Positions 36,262-47,437 of a DNA stretch of 64,000 nucleotides are shown piece after piece. Source of the stretch: Triticum aestivum (Eukaryota; Streptophyta; Magnoliopsida; Poales; Poaceae); NCBI RefSeq assembly GCF_018294505.1, contig NC_057802.1:312408209-312472208 (forward strand), written 5' to 3'. A program made the translations under genes and the position numbers. Each line of letters opens with the position of its first letter. Positions within the stretch are counted from its first letter, which is position 1. A model generated the notes under the pieces. The model was not told the origin of the DNA. It ran no database searches and saw only the letters and a list, made by a program, of their open reading frames with translations.

Positions 36262-39200
36262 AGTTGGTAATCAGATCCATCCCCGACTTAGGAGCCCCCT
36301 GCTTGATCAAATTGCTGACGTTGTTGAGTCTAGAACAAAAATGTTTTGAGTCTTAGGATTATATATATCAGAGAGTAGGATTCTTTTTACTCCTCAGTCC
36401 CTTCATCGCTCTGGTGAGGCCTTCTGACGTAGATGTTTTGACTTTCCTCTCCTCAAATTTCACTAAAAAAAATTTAGGATCACGCGGGTATCTTGGAATC
36501 GTTTCGATGGTTTTGTGATGAGAACATTGTTCTTGGTGCCTCCTGACATTTAGGGGTTGTGGCAGTGTCCCGGGGAGTTGAGCTCCGAGGTGTTGTCGTC
36601 ACAATTTTATCGTTGCAGTTCTGGAATACCTGAGTTTTTTCGCCGACATCGAAAATCTCTTTTATGCAGTTGTTGGTGAGATCACCTCGACGCCACCCAG
36701 TACTGGGGCGGGAGTTCGGGAGTATTGCCATAACTCGTATAACGGATGCTTTTCGAAGGTTGAGGTACATGATTTCCGGAGTTTTCTTGGTTATGTGTTG
36801 CCGGATGGATACAGCTGGATCTAGGTATTGTTAGTTTGGGTGAGATATATTGCGTCCCCTGTATCCCCAACACCCGATTGCATAACCAGATAGTTTCCGG
36901 AGTTTATAGGTGGGAATTCAAGTAGCTCCTAGAATATCTTTTCGACAGATGTATGATTTGAGATTGGGGTCCAACGTCCAGTGGTTCGCTTTCCACGGTC
37001 GATTTACATTGGTCGCGAGGCGTCTTAAAGAATCCTTGGCTATGCTGATTCGGGGACGTCTTGTTGGTCATTCGTGACATCCACTGTACGTCATGCCCGT
37101 GGGGCCTCATCACGAACACTTTGGGCGAAATCTCTATCATATGTTTGTTTCCGGCTTATTCTGCAAGCCAATCCTTTGTTTTGTTTTGAGTTGTGTTATT
37201 CGAGTTGCTTCGAAGTCAAATGTGGATTCCATACCTTTTCTAAGTGGTGTTCTCATATTCCTATGTGGATACTAATCCTTCTTGATCATCGAGATTGCCG
37301 TCTTAATTCTATTTCCAACCGGTGCGTTTCTCTTCGAGATGATCCCATAATTCTCCCCATCCGGAAGATCAATTATAAGTTTTCTCAACGGTGTTTATTC
37401 CATATGCCCCAAGTTGCCTTTGTTTTCCCGCCCTCCCACCCTTTTCTTCAAGGACTCAGATTTCTTAATCAAGTATCCTTTTATTTGATGCGAAGTCTCT
37501 TCATTCTTTTCTTTCAATATTCTTATCTGGTGATTTCCCATGAAGATACTAATGGAGCTTCAAGTTTATTATTCTTCGTTCTTTTTCTTCTCCAGTGGAT
37601 TCAATTCAAGCTTTGTCTATCATATCCTTTCCTTGTTTCAAATGTTTTCTCATGGCGGTGCACCTCTTAATCATCCATCTCTTGCTATTCATGTTTATGT
37701 GGAGTGCTGAAGGTATCCCAGAGGATTCATGTTTCTATTCTTAATCCTTTGAAGCTATTTCGAGGTCTTACCTTATTCAAGCTATTTAATTCAACCGACG
37801 CAATCTTTCTTTTAAATCGTTCAACGGTGTTTCTTTTGAGTGGGCCCTAACCCACAGGTCTTTTCCCAGGATCCTACCTGACTCTTCTAATTTTCCCGGA
37901 GCTTCTAAAATTCTTTTCAAAGTTTGACGTAAGAATGGGTTATCATCAGTCATCTTTCGAATTCTTTTCATCGTTGGTTCAACCTTTCTAATTTTCATTC
38001 CGGAGTGCCTCAACAATTCATGGTGTTGTTTCTCGTCATCATTCTCAGATTGTGAAGACCGAAGAAGAATTTCTCCTAAATCTTGGTCCGTTCTCTTGAA
38101 GATTCATAGTTCTAGCTTATGCCATCCTCTCATAATTGTTTTCGATTGTGAGAATTCTTCTCATACCCATCCCGAGCATTTCATGAGTTGTTTTCATTTC
38201 TTGATCATCAAAAGGCCATCATTTCAGAAGATTTCTTCGTTCTAAGTTTTCAGCCTCGTTCTCCAATTATTCTAAATTGATGTCTCTTCGTTCATCTCCA
38301 TATTCTTCTGGTGCATCGTTCAAGTATTCTCTAATCAGCTCGTGATCTCTTCGTTCTCGTGTATCAAATTCCCTCAAGTATCTTCATTCGTTCTCTAATT
38401 CTTACTTCGTTCATTTTCAATTCGCACGGTGGTTCGTTCAAGATTCCTTTTCTCTTGTTCTCATATTGATGTTAAATCCCACCGGTGGTTCCATCATGAC
38501 CTTCTCAAGATTACGCTATATCTCTCTTAATCCTTTCTACGAGAATAAGTAGTATGTCAAATCCATTGCTTGTCATCAATTTAAATTGGTGAAGGATATG
38601 CATAACACAGTTCTTATTATGGTTTCATCCAAGTGATCTAGTTTCTTCTTTCTAGAGTTGTTCATCATGTCACATTTCTCGGTTCGAGAGGCTTCATATT
38701 TTTCTTTTCCGGAGTTCCAAGCTTTCTGCATTATCTCGTCGCGAAGCTCCACCTAAATCATCACAAGGCTTCACCTTGTGTTGTCAACTTCTCTTTCTTT
38801 CTATCATCCTTTTGTTTACCGGAGTTCTTCATGGAGGCTCTACATGGTGCTTCGTCAAGGATTCCTTTCATTCTTCAATTGTTCTTCAAGATTTCTCTTG
38901 GAGTCAAGATCCGTCAAGCTATACTCTAAAATAAACATGGTGCTCAACACATGTTTGTTTCGAGGAGTTCAAGCATTTTTCATCTTGCATTCCGAAGTGC
39001 AATTCTTTCTCTCTTATCTTTTGAGGTGGTGTTATGTCATTCTTGATAATTTTCTTCATGTTTCATGATTCACAAGTTGTCAAGAATGAGATATTTAAAC
39101 CCATCATATTTTCTTCGTCCATGAGTTGTTTCAACCCATAATAATCTCTTTGTTGGAGTTATCTTGGTATAGATTTCACTTAAAGCCTTCTCGAAGGAAT

Positions 39201-39968
39201 GTTGCTAATTGTGGTGTCTATCAATGATCCAAGTTTTCTCCTATCCTCTCGGCGAGAGAAGTTTTCATCTCGTCGTTGATCTCAAGCAAGCAATTGTTTT
39301 CGTTAGTGGCAGAATTTCACCTCAAGTTTTGAGATGTCTCCATAAGCCCACGAAGATCATATCCTTTCTTTTTTGATTTTTCAACAACCCCGTTCTATCC
39401 TTCTTTTAAGGATGCTCTCTCAAATTCACTTAAGGTAGAACATGTTGCTTTCTTCTCCATTCTTTTCATTGCATTCTTTCATTTCTACCGGAGGCATTGT
39501 GATATTGCTCTCTTCGACCCATCTTCTTGTTTTGTCAAGATCATCTTCTTTCCTTGCTTATCCATTTAACCGGAGTGTTGTGTCATCTCTTCAATTTCTT
39601 TTCATCTTATCAAGTTTTCCTTCTCTTTTTCAACCGGAGTGCTGTAAAAATTATGTCATTCTTGTTCCTTGGCTATCTCGTTATACCGGTGTGGTTTCAT
39701 ATTCTTTTGGTTCGTTAAGCCCTTGTTTCATGTCTTTCAACCCACAAGGTTCGCATAATGTTCCTTGTTCCCCTTTTCTAACAGAGTGTTTGTAATCTCG
39801 TTCATCCCCATTGTATTCTTTTCTCAAAATTGTTTAACCTCTCAAGGTTCTTTGGTTTCACTCATTTGTACAAGAAGCAACTTAGATTTACCGCTTCTCT
39901 TTCTTTTCTGCTTCTCTCCGGTGCCATCCTAGATCTCGGGACGAGATCCTCTTGTAGTGGTGGAGTGT
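36262..39968 (+). other. G5 internal domain without recognisable genes
   Basis: The first bases give a weak primer-binding site (TGGTAATCAGATCC, 36265-36278). The rest is T/C-rich on the plus strand, with many loose variants of TTCATTCTTTTC and CCGGAGTT. The longest open frame (37074-37670) looks like low-complexity noise rather than gag. The last 40 bases, ATCTCGGGACGAGAT then TCCTCTTGTAGTGGTGGAGTGT, resemble the end of chromovirus pol and its polypurine tract. No transposase, gag or pol motif seen. Confidence 0.7.
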
Positions 39969-42900
39969 TGTAACGCCCCAAGACCGACGCTCCAGATGCC
40001 TTACTTGTTTTGCGAGTCAGCTGTGATATTTATTTGTTTGTTGCATCTCATCTCATAGCATCATGCACATTGCATCTACATGTTTTCATAAAGCTTGCAT
40101 CTGTTCGTAGTTGCCGCGTTGCCCCTTGCCTTCGTTGACCGATCCGAGTCCAATCGGGTTTTCGCTTCCCTCTTGACCGTGACCACCTAACCCCTCTTGC
40201 CAGCTCGTAGCCCCCTCGAGCGCGCGTCCGAAACTCCCCCGAACCTGACCCGGATAGCCATCGCCGTTGGGCACGGATCATCTTTAAACGTCCCTAAAAA
40301 TATCTCCCGTCCTTTGTTTGCACCTCCTAACCAATTTTCTCGGAGCCGTTCGATCGTGATCGGATGGACCAGATTATCCCCTAACTAAAAACCCACCCAC
40401 TATATAATTAGTGTAAACCTACCTAACCCTAGAACCTAGCCGTCCCATCCATCCATTCCTCCCCGCTGCCATTTTCCTCCACCCGGTCTCCATCTTCATC
40501 GGGATCTCCTCCCGATCCAAAATCCTCTCCGACCCCCTCCCTGTTTTTCAGCGCCGCCCAAATCGCAGCAGCCAACCACCATCCTTGCCCGAGCCACAGC
40601 GAGCCTCCAAGGCACCAGCCTCCCGTCTTCGTCCTTCGCCCCCGAGCTCCTCTTCTCGCGCACAAGCTCCGCGACCCAGACGGCCACTTCGTCCGCCTCG
40701 TCGCCGGCCGACCGAACCAGCAGATGAGCCCCGCGTCGCTCCTTCCTTCCCCTCCCCCGATTTCTAGTCCCTCCTCTCACATCTCTCTCTCTCTCTGAAC
40801 CAGGATGCCACCTCGTCTCCGCCCGCGGGCTACCTCAGAACGGAGCTCCACCGTCGCCCTGGCCTCGGACCCGGCCGATTCCCATCGCCTGGAGCCGCCA
40901 CGCCAAGTCCGCCGCAGCGTCATCTTCAAACCATCGGGTGCCTGGTTCCCTGCCTGGCCCACTCGTTCTCTACACGAGGGAGACGCAACGCCAGCGCCTC
41001 GTCTGCCTCCCCTGCATCACGCCCCGTCGCCGGGAGCTCCTCCCTAAGTCCCGCCAGCGCCGCCTCGCCAAGTCGTCGCCGTCCCCACCTCCAGTGCCCC
41101 AAGTTCCCGCCGCCGCGCCATGTTGCTGTTCCTCTGCTTCATCGCCGTCCAGTACTTCCTCGCGCCACCTTCAGATCGAGCAGGAGTCTTGACCCCGAGC
41201 TCCTCCTATGCTTCTTCTCTAGCGCCGCACCAAGCTCCGCCGCCCAAGCTGCGCCGTCGCCTGCCGCAGTCCCTGTCGCCGTCGTCTTCAACGGTTCCTG
41301 ACGAGGACAACGCCCTCCTGTCCGTCTCGAGCGCCAAGTCCCTCGCCTCGCTGCCTCGTCGCCGCAGCAAAAGCAGTAGTTCGCCAAGTCCCGGCAACCG
41401 CTCCACCTCTGCGCGCCCGTCGCCTCCTCCACCGGATCTCGTTCACTCTGTCGCCCAGCCGCCGGTCTCCTTCGCTGCATCGAGCAGCACCAGTTCACGC
41501 AGAGGAGGGCGATGCCTCTGCCTTGACACCTCCCGTTGACCGCGCGTGGGCATCCTCTTGCCTCGCCAAGGGCTAGCGCCCACCTCTGCCTCCCCTTCAA
41601 CCGGCCTCCCTCTGCCCTAGCTGGGCTTGGCCCAATGTGAGCAACCCTCGCCCAAATACAGATTCGGCCCAGTTCATGTTTTTTTTTCAGTTATGCGAAT
41701 TTGTCTAATTATCCAGAGTATTGCAGATTTGCGGAAAACCCCCTAGTGTTCATGCATCTAATAACAAATCAACCATGCATCGGTTTAAAATGATTTAAAC
41801 ATGTAAAGTGCTTAGATTTTTATCTAGTTTCATAATATTCCACTTTCATCCATGTTTAAAATGTTTAAATTGTTGTTTGCTTTAATTTGCTCAAATGCCA
41901 TGCTAAAATGCTTTATTTCATAACTTAATAACCGTAGCTCCGAATTTAATAAACTTTATATGTAAATGGGGTAGAATAATGCATAGAGTAACTTGGTTCA
42001 CCTTATTTTGATGTTTAACAACTCTAAAATATGCTTTAGGACAGAACGGTACCAAATCTAAAATATGCATATGAGGATTTTCCGGAATTATTGTTTGGTG
42101 TTCAGGCCTCATTTAAACTTGCCTAAATAGTTAGTTTACTTATGCTTCACCCCTTGCCATGTTAATCAACATTTAACATTGTTGGGTACATAAATGAGAG
42201 CGAACTAAATAACTTGAATGTGGTGTTTCGTCAATATGCAACTTGTTACATATTGAGCTCCACTTAATCTGTAGTATTGTTTGTGCACTTTGCCATGCCA
42301 TGCCTCATTAAACCGGACATGCATCATACTTGTTTGTGCATCATGCCATGTGTATGTGGTGGTTGTTTACTATGTTGTTTGTTTCTTTTCGGGTTGCTTC
42401 TCTCGTTAGCTTCGGTTTCGTTCCGGAGTTGTGAGGATTCATTCGACTACATCCGTTTGTCTTCTTCATGGACTCGTTCTTCTTCCTTGCGGGATCTCAG
42501 GCAAAATGACCATACCCTCGATATCACTTCTATCTTTGCTTTGCTAGTTGTTCGCTCTATTGCTATGCCGCGCTACCTACCACTTCCTATATCAAGCCTC
42601 CCAAATTGCCATGACAGCCTCTAACCTTTTTCACCCTTCCTAGCAAACCGTTGTTTGGCTATGTTGCCGCTTTGCTCAGCCCCTCTTATAGCGTTGGTAG
42701 TTGCAGGTGAAGATGAAGTTTGTTCCATGTTGGAACATTGATATGTTGGGATATCACAATATCTCTTATTTAATTAATGCATCTATATACTTGGTAAAGG
42801 GTGGAAGGCTCGCCCTTATGCCTGGTGTTTTGTTCCACTTTTGCCGCCCTAGTTTCCATCATACCGGTGTTATGTTCCTTGATTTTGTGTTCCTTACGCG

Positions 42901-44121
42901 GTTGGGTGATATATGGGACCCCCTTGACAGTTCGCTTTGAATAAAACTCCTCCAGCAAGGCCCAACCTTGGTTTTAACATTTGCCACCTAAGCCTTTTCC
43001 CTTGGGTTCTGCAGACTCGAGGGTCATCTTTATTTAAACCCCCGGGCCAGTGCTCCTTCGAGTGCTGGTCCAAACCGAGCGATGTCCGGTGCCCCCTGGG
43101 CAACCAGGGTCTATGCCAACCCGACGTCTGGCTCATCCGATGTGCCCTGAGAACGAGATATGTGCAGCTCCTATCAGGATTTGTCGGCACATTCGGGCGG
43201 CTTTGCTGGTCTTGTTTTACCATTGTCGAAGTGTCTTGTAAACCAGGATTCCGAGACTGATCGGGTCTTCCCGGGAGAAGGAATATCCTTCGTTGACCGT
43301 GAGAGCTTATAATGGGCTAAGTTGGGACACCCCTGCAGGGTATAAACTTTCAAGAGCCGTGCCCGTGGTTATGTGGCAGATGGGAATTTGTTAATGTCTG
43401 GTTGTAGAGAACTTGACACTTGACTTAATTAAAATACATCAACCGCGTGTGTAGCCGTGATGGTCTCTTTTCAGCGGAGTCCGGGAAGTGAACACGGTTC
43501 TTGTGTTATGCTTGAACGTAAGTAGTTTCAGGATCACTTCTTGATCACTTCTAGTTCACGACCGCTGCGTTGCTTCTCTTCTCGCTCTTATTTGCGTATG
43601 TTAGCCACCATATATGCTTAGTGCTTGTTGCAGCTCCACGTCACTACCTTCTCCTACCAATAAGCTTAAATAGTCTTGATCTCGCGGATTTTGAGATTGC
43701 TGAGTCCTCGTGACTCACCAGATACTACCAAAACAGTTGCAGGTGCCGGTGATACCAGTGCAGGTGACGCAACTGAGCTCAAGTGGGAGTTCGATGAAGA
43801 CCTTGGACGTTACTAAGTTTCTTTTCCGGTTGATCAGTAGTGGAGCCCAGTTGGGGACGTTCAGGGATCTAGCATTTGGGGTTATCTTCTTTTCGTTTGG
43901 ATTTGACCGTAGTCGGTCTATGTGTGTATTTTGAATGATGTATGAATTTATTTATGTATTGTGTGAAGTGGAGATTGTAAGCCAGCTCTCTTTATCCCAT
44001 TCTTGTTCATTACATGGGATTGTGTGAAGATGACCCTTCTTGCGACAAAACCTACAATGCGGTTATGCCTCTAAGTCGTGCCTCGACACGTGAGAGATAT
44101 AGCCGCATCGTGGGCGTTACA
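39969..44121 (+). repeat. G5 3' LTR, 4153 bp
   Basis: Starts TGTAACGCCCC and ends GGCGTTACA at 44121. Uninterrupted copy of the G5 LTR, with a TATA box (TATATAAT) at about 40401 and a C-rich block at 40430-41540. It keeps the ~298 bp at 42110-42407 that the 5' copy lacks. Confidence 0.9.
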
Positions 44122-44300
44122 GTATTACACCACAACGGTGGCCCGAACCAGTATAAACCCCATGTCTCTCTGTGTTGCAAGTTCGTCAAGTTCATCCACG
44201 AGATCATAGCGAGCTAGAGCGTAGATCGGTAGGAGGGAGAGACTTCGCGCGCACCCCAGTGTTCGAACCTCAAGGGTTTGCCGGAACCCCACATCCGACA
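44122..44300 (+). repeat. G1 3' LTR, last part
   Basis: Starts with the second copy of the TSD GTATT (44122-44126) and ends CACATCCGACA at 44300. It is co-linear with 3485-3664 of the 5' LTR. Copia element C2 resumes immediately at 44301. Confidence 0.88.
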
Positions 44301-45994
44301 ATGCTCGATTTGAGGAAGGACTTCATCATCTTCAACATTGTCTTCACGACCAATGTCTTCAGCTGTGATGGGGTCAACAACTAGCACTTATTCATTTTCA
44401 GAAGCCTCTGTGAATGCAGGCTCGTGGATCACAAGTGGACGCTCTTGGTTGGTGGAGGCAGGACGAGCAACTGAAATGGGCTCGACAACAAGAGGCTCAG
44501 AGGCCGCAACACGCTCTTTCTTTGAAGACTTCTTCAATTTCTTCTTTGATGGTGGATCATCAGAAGCATTCCTGTGCTTGCGCTTCTTGGCTTCGGCTTC
44601 AGCTGCCCTTGTCTTCTTCAGTTTTGAAGCTACTGTGGGGACCTTAGGCTTCGAGACTGTCACGCTGGCAGGGAAGACAATGCGAGGTGCTTCCTGCCTT
44701 GATGCTTCAGCTTGGGCCATAGGAGGCTTCTTCTTCTGTTTGGCAACCAACTTGGGGTCAATGCCAGGATGCCCAAGAGCCTTTAGCTTCACCACGTTTC
44801 TTGTGAAACTGTTCTTTGAGCTCATGCAGCGTTTCCTTGAAGCTTTGTACATCAGCCACGCTGAGCTTGGCCATGTTCTTCTTGAAGTGAGCCTTTTCAT
44901 AATCAATTTTGTTCTTCAGCTCAACAATCTTCTGGGCCAAGGCCAACTCATTAGCAATGGCTCCGTGGAAGGTGACGCTGATGTCAACTGGCAGCTAAAG
45001 ATCATCAATGCTGAGGCTGGGATTTTCAAACCACTCGTCAAGGAAGTTATTCAAAATATCCACGTCAAAGAGGGGCGGATCGTTGAAGATCTCCGCCTCT
45101 TGCTTGGTCTTGATCAGTAGCTCAAGGGCATCATCACCAAGATCTTCGTCGCTTGATAGATCAATGGTTTCATCTTCGTTCCGCAGAACGGCAGCTGGAG
45201 TAAGTTCATGCCCAGAAATCTTCATGGGCTTCTTCTTCTTGAGCTTCTCCGTCTTCTTGGAGACAGGAGAAAGATCTTCAGGTTGCACACTGAGTTCAGG
45301 AGGTGCAGTTGCCAATGGCTTCACATGCGAAGCTTTTGGAGCGACAGAGGGCTTTGAAGCCTTTGATTTCTTCTGCTTCTGCGGCTTAGGTGGAGCTGGC
45401 GCTTCATCAGAATCTGCGTCATCAGCTGATTGCTCCACGGTGGCCCTCTGTGCGGCGATATGAGAGAGAAGGCCATCAAAGTTGGCGAAGAGGCCGATGA
45501 CATTGGGATTGGCATCGCGTGTGCCATTAGCCCTTGGAGCAGATGGGCCAGGGTTGAAGTTGAGGCCCAGATCCTTCTTGTTCTTCACAGCAGAATCTCT
45601 TGCAAACTGATAATTGCGCTTGAAGAGATTGTCATCACGACACCACAACATAGATGATGGGTTGGCATCTTCTGGCTTTGGTCCTCGGACCATACATGGG
45701 TAGAAGCCTTGAGCAATGGCTTCAGACTTGGACTTGGGCTGCAGATTTCTGTATAGAATATCTCCCCATGGGCGCTTGATTGCGTTCTTTTCAGCATATT
45801 CAGCAGTCACAAATCTGTATTTGAACCATTCTTTTGCCCAATATCTACTAATCCATTGGATTCGGGTCTTGCGCTGATTGTAATTCTCTTCAGGATCTGT
45901 CTTGTACATTTCAAAGAGATCTGGGGGCAAGTCCTTGGCTGTATCCCCACGGCGCTACCTGCCGCCCTTTCTAGCAGATTTTTCAGATGCCATA
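44301..45994 (-). pseudogene. Extra 3' ORF (ORF3) of C2, env-like position
   Basis: The main frame begins near 45955 and runs to TAG at 44995-44997; an ATG at 45994 opens MASEKSARKGGK in a different frame, so a shift lies near 45955. Visible features are an N-terminal region with WISRYWAKEWFKYRF, a long Lys/Pro/Ser-rich middle (PKPQKQKKSKASKP), acidic patches (DLSSDEDLGDD), and after the TAG a coiled-coil segment (ELALAQKIVELKNKIDYEKA). Near 44790 the frame shifts again into a Lys-rich basic tail (KKRKHRNASDDPPSKKKLKK). SIRE-type elements have an env-like ORF here, but I see no signal peptide or membrane helix, so nuclear or coiled-coil roles are as likely. The 3' end is cut by G1. Confidence 0.65.
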
Positions 45995-47437
45995 ATACTC
46001 AGACTGAAAGGCTTCAATACACTGAATGGCTTCCTTTTGCTGGTCAGATAGGAACTGGCTTCAGGAGAATTGATGTGATGCTATAAGAACTCTGCAAATG
46101 CATGCAGACTATGAGAACCAAGGGATTCTCCCACGGACATGTACCTGTGACAGCATTAGAGGTTCGAGGGAAGGGGAAGTGGTCATATGCATTCTCAGAA
46201 GATTTTGAAGACAAATCAGTTTGAAGACATTGACCTCATAGCGCGAAGACATTCACTTATTTGATGAGAGTTGGTTCCAGATTTGTACGAATCCAAGAAT
46301 AAGTACAAGTGAGGAATCTAACTAGTTGTGAAGCATAAGTGAATATACTTAGCAAGATATGAGATGCAAAAAAGAAGATAGATCCAGATTTGGAAGTTTA
46401 GAAACCACTTTTGGTTGAAGTGGATGGATCTGATGGATCAAAAGGCAGAAAAAAATAAGTTTTAATTACCCTTGACGAACTGCTAGACGAGGCGAAGAGG
46501 GAGGCCGAGCAATTCAATCTCCCGTGCCCTAACTTGGCGGCGGAAGACACCTATGGCGGAGGCGAAGAGGACGAGGTCCGCGGTCGGCGTGAGGACGACG
46601 TCAAAGAAGTCGTGGCAACTAAGCGCTTCGTCTCCGGCGTCGCGTGAGCTAGCGGGGGCGCTAGGGTTTGTGCGAGGTGGCGAGGTGGAATAGGAGATTG
46701 TGACCGCGGTGAGTTGTGTATTTATAAGGAAAGGGACAGCACAGTGTAATTACGCAGGTGCCCCTAGCGATTCACATCTGAAGGACACATGGCGTGCATG
46801 CAACTCGTTGGAAGTTGTTGCATGTTCCCACGCATGCCTGAATTGTCGGGTGGTCGTTCCGGATTCTCCGGGTTTCAGGCAATAAGGATATAGCATTAAA
46901 ACAAATTCAACTTTTGTCTCTGTGTCTTCTGCCGACAAGGACTCAGAGAAGACAATCGACAGATTCAATAGAATGCATATGATTTAGATAGATAGAATCT
47001 GAGGTGGAAGCATAGAGGGGGTTAGGGTCCGATCACATTCACTTAGATCAAAAGATTCAAACATGAAGACATAGCTATAAGTGAATGCTGTAGAGGATAG
47101 AACACAAATACATGTATATATCAGTATAAGACCAAATCAACATTGTGAAGATAAACATGAAGTCAAATCAATGTTGAAGACAAACCAAATGCGAAATCTT
47201 TGCAATTGTAATGCCAATTGAAACACTTCAAGCAAGAATTTGGTGGTGGCGTTACCCACCGTATAGGAAGTATTAGACCCAGACACGGTGCACAATTATT
47301 GTGGCGCTCCAAAGTCAAATTCCGCATTAATGTATTCACACTTAGAGTGTATGTCTTCATTTATTGAAGATATACTTTACTTCATGTGTTGCACATCTAA
47401 GTCATCAACATGCATAAGCGTTAGGATGTGTGTCCAA
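45995..47437 (-). other. C2 spacer with gene-like leader and candidate intron for ORF3
   Basis: Between the pol stop (47438) and ORF3 there is 1.4 kb. On the minus strand, after a TATA box at 46719-46727, comes a C-rich, exon-like leader (about 46690-46470, including AAACCCTAGC). It is followed by a donor-like GGTAATT at 46470-46464 and an acceptor-like CTTTCAG ending at 46005, which leads directly to ATG 45994. The stretch 46730-47437 shows nothing recognisable. Confidence 0.45.
46719..46727 (-). promoter_or_regulatory. TATA box upstream of C2 ORF3
   Basis: Minus strand TTATAAATA precedes a C-rich leader, about 730 bases upstream of the ORF3 start (about 260 without the candidate intron). 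Suggests that ORF3 has its own promoter rather than relying on the LTR. Motif and context only. Confidence 0.5.

Larger units (their letters stand above)
27477..44121 (+). mobile_element. G5: pol-less LTR element related to chromoviruses
   Basis: Two LTRs (TGTAACGCCC...GGCGTTACA) enclose 3.7 kb with no recognisable gag or pol. The TSD GTATT is perfect (27472-27476 and 44122-44126). A weak Met-tRNA-like primer-binding site follows the first LTR. Just before the 3' LTR is the 15-mer ATCTCGGGACGAGAT (39933-39947) followed by a purine-rich tract, which mirrors the end of G2 pol and its polypurine tract (23028-23062). It is probably a non-autonomous derivative of a chromovirus, mobilised in trans. 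An Ale-type Copia sits in its 5' LTR. Confidence 0.82.
3248..44300 (+). mobile_element. G1: Tat-like, pol-less Gypsy element, heavily nested
   Basis: The plus-strand element keeps the 3' part of its 5' LTR (3248-3664), a TGGCGC-type primer-binding site, a gag-like ORF, a long antisense gene, and the 3' part of its 3' LTR (27128-27476 plus 44122-44300). I find no protease, RT, RNase H or integrase once the nested elements are removed, so it is non-autonomous. A hand alignment of the LTR remnants gives about 18 differences in about 417 bp. Inserted later are an Angela-type Copia, a solo LTR, chromovirus G2 and element G5. The first part of its 3' LTR and its internal 3' end are missing at the G2 left junction. 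It sits in Copia element C2, which resumes at 44301. Confidence 0.75.

Noticed and set aside
37074..37670. 198-codon ORF in the G5 internal region
   Set aside because: Phe/Ser/Leu-rich low-complexity translation of T/C-rich DNA; no gag or other motif.
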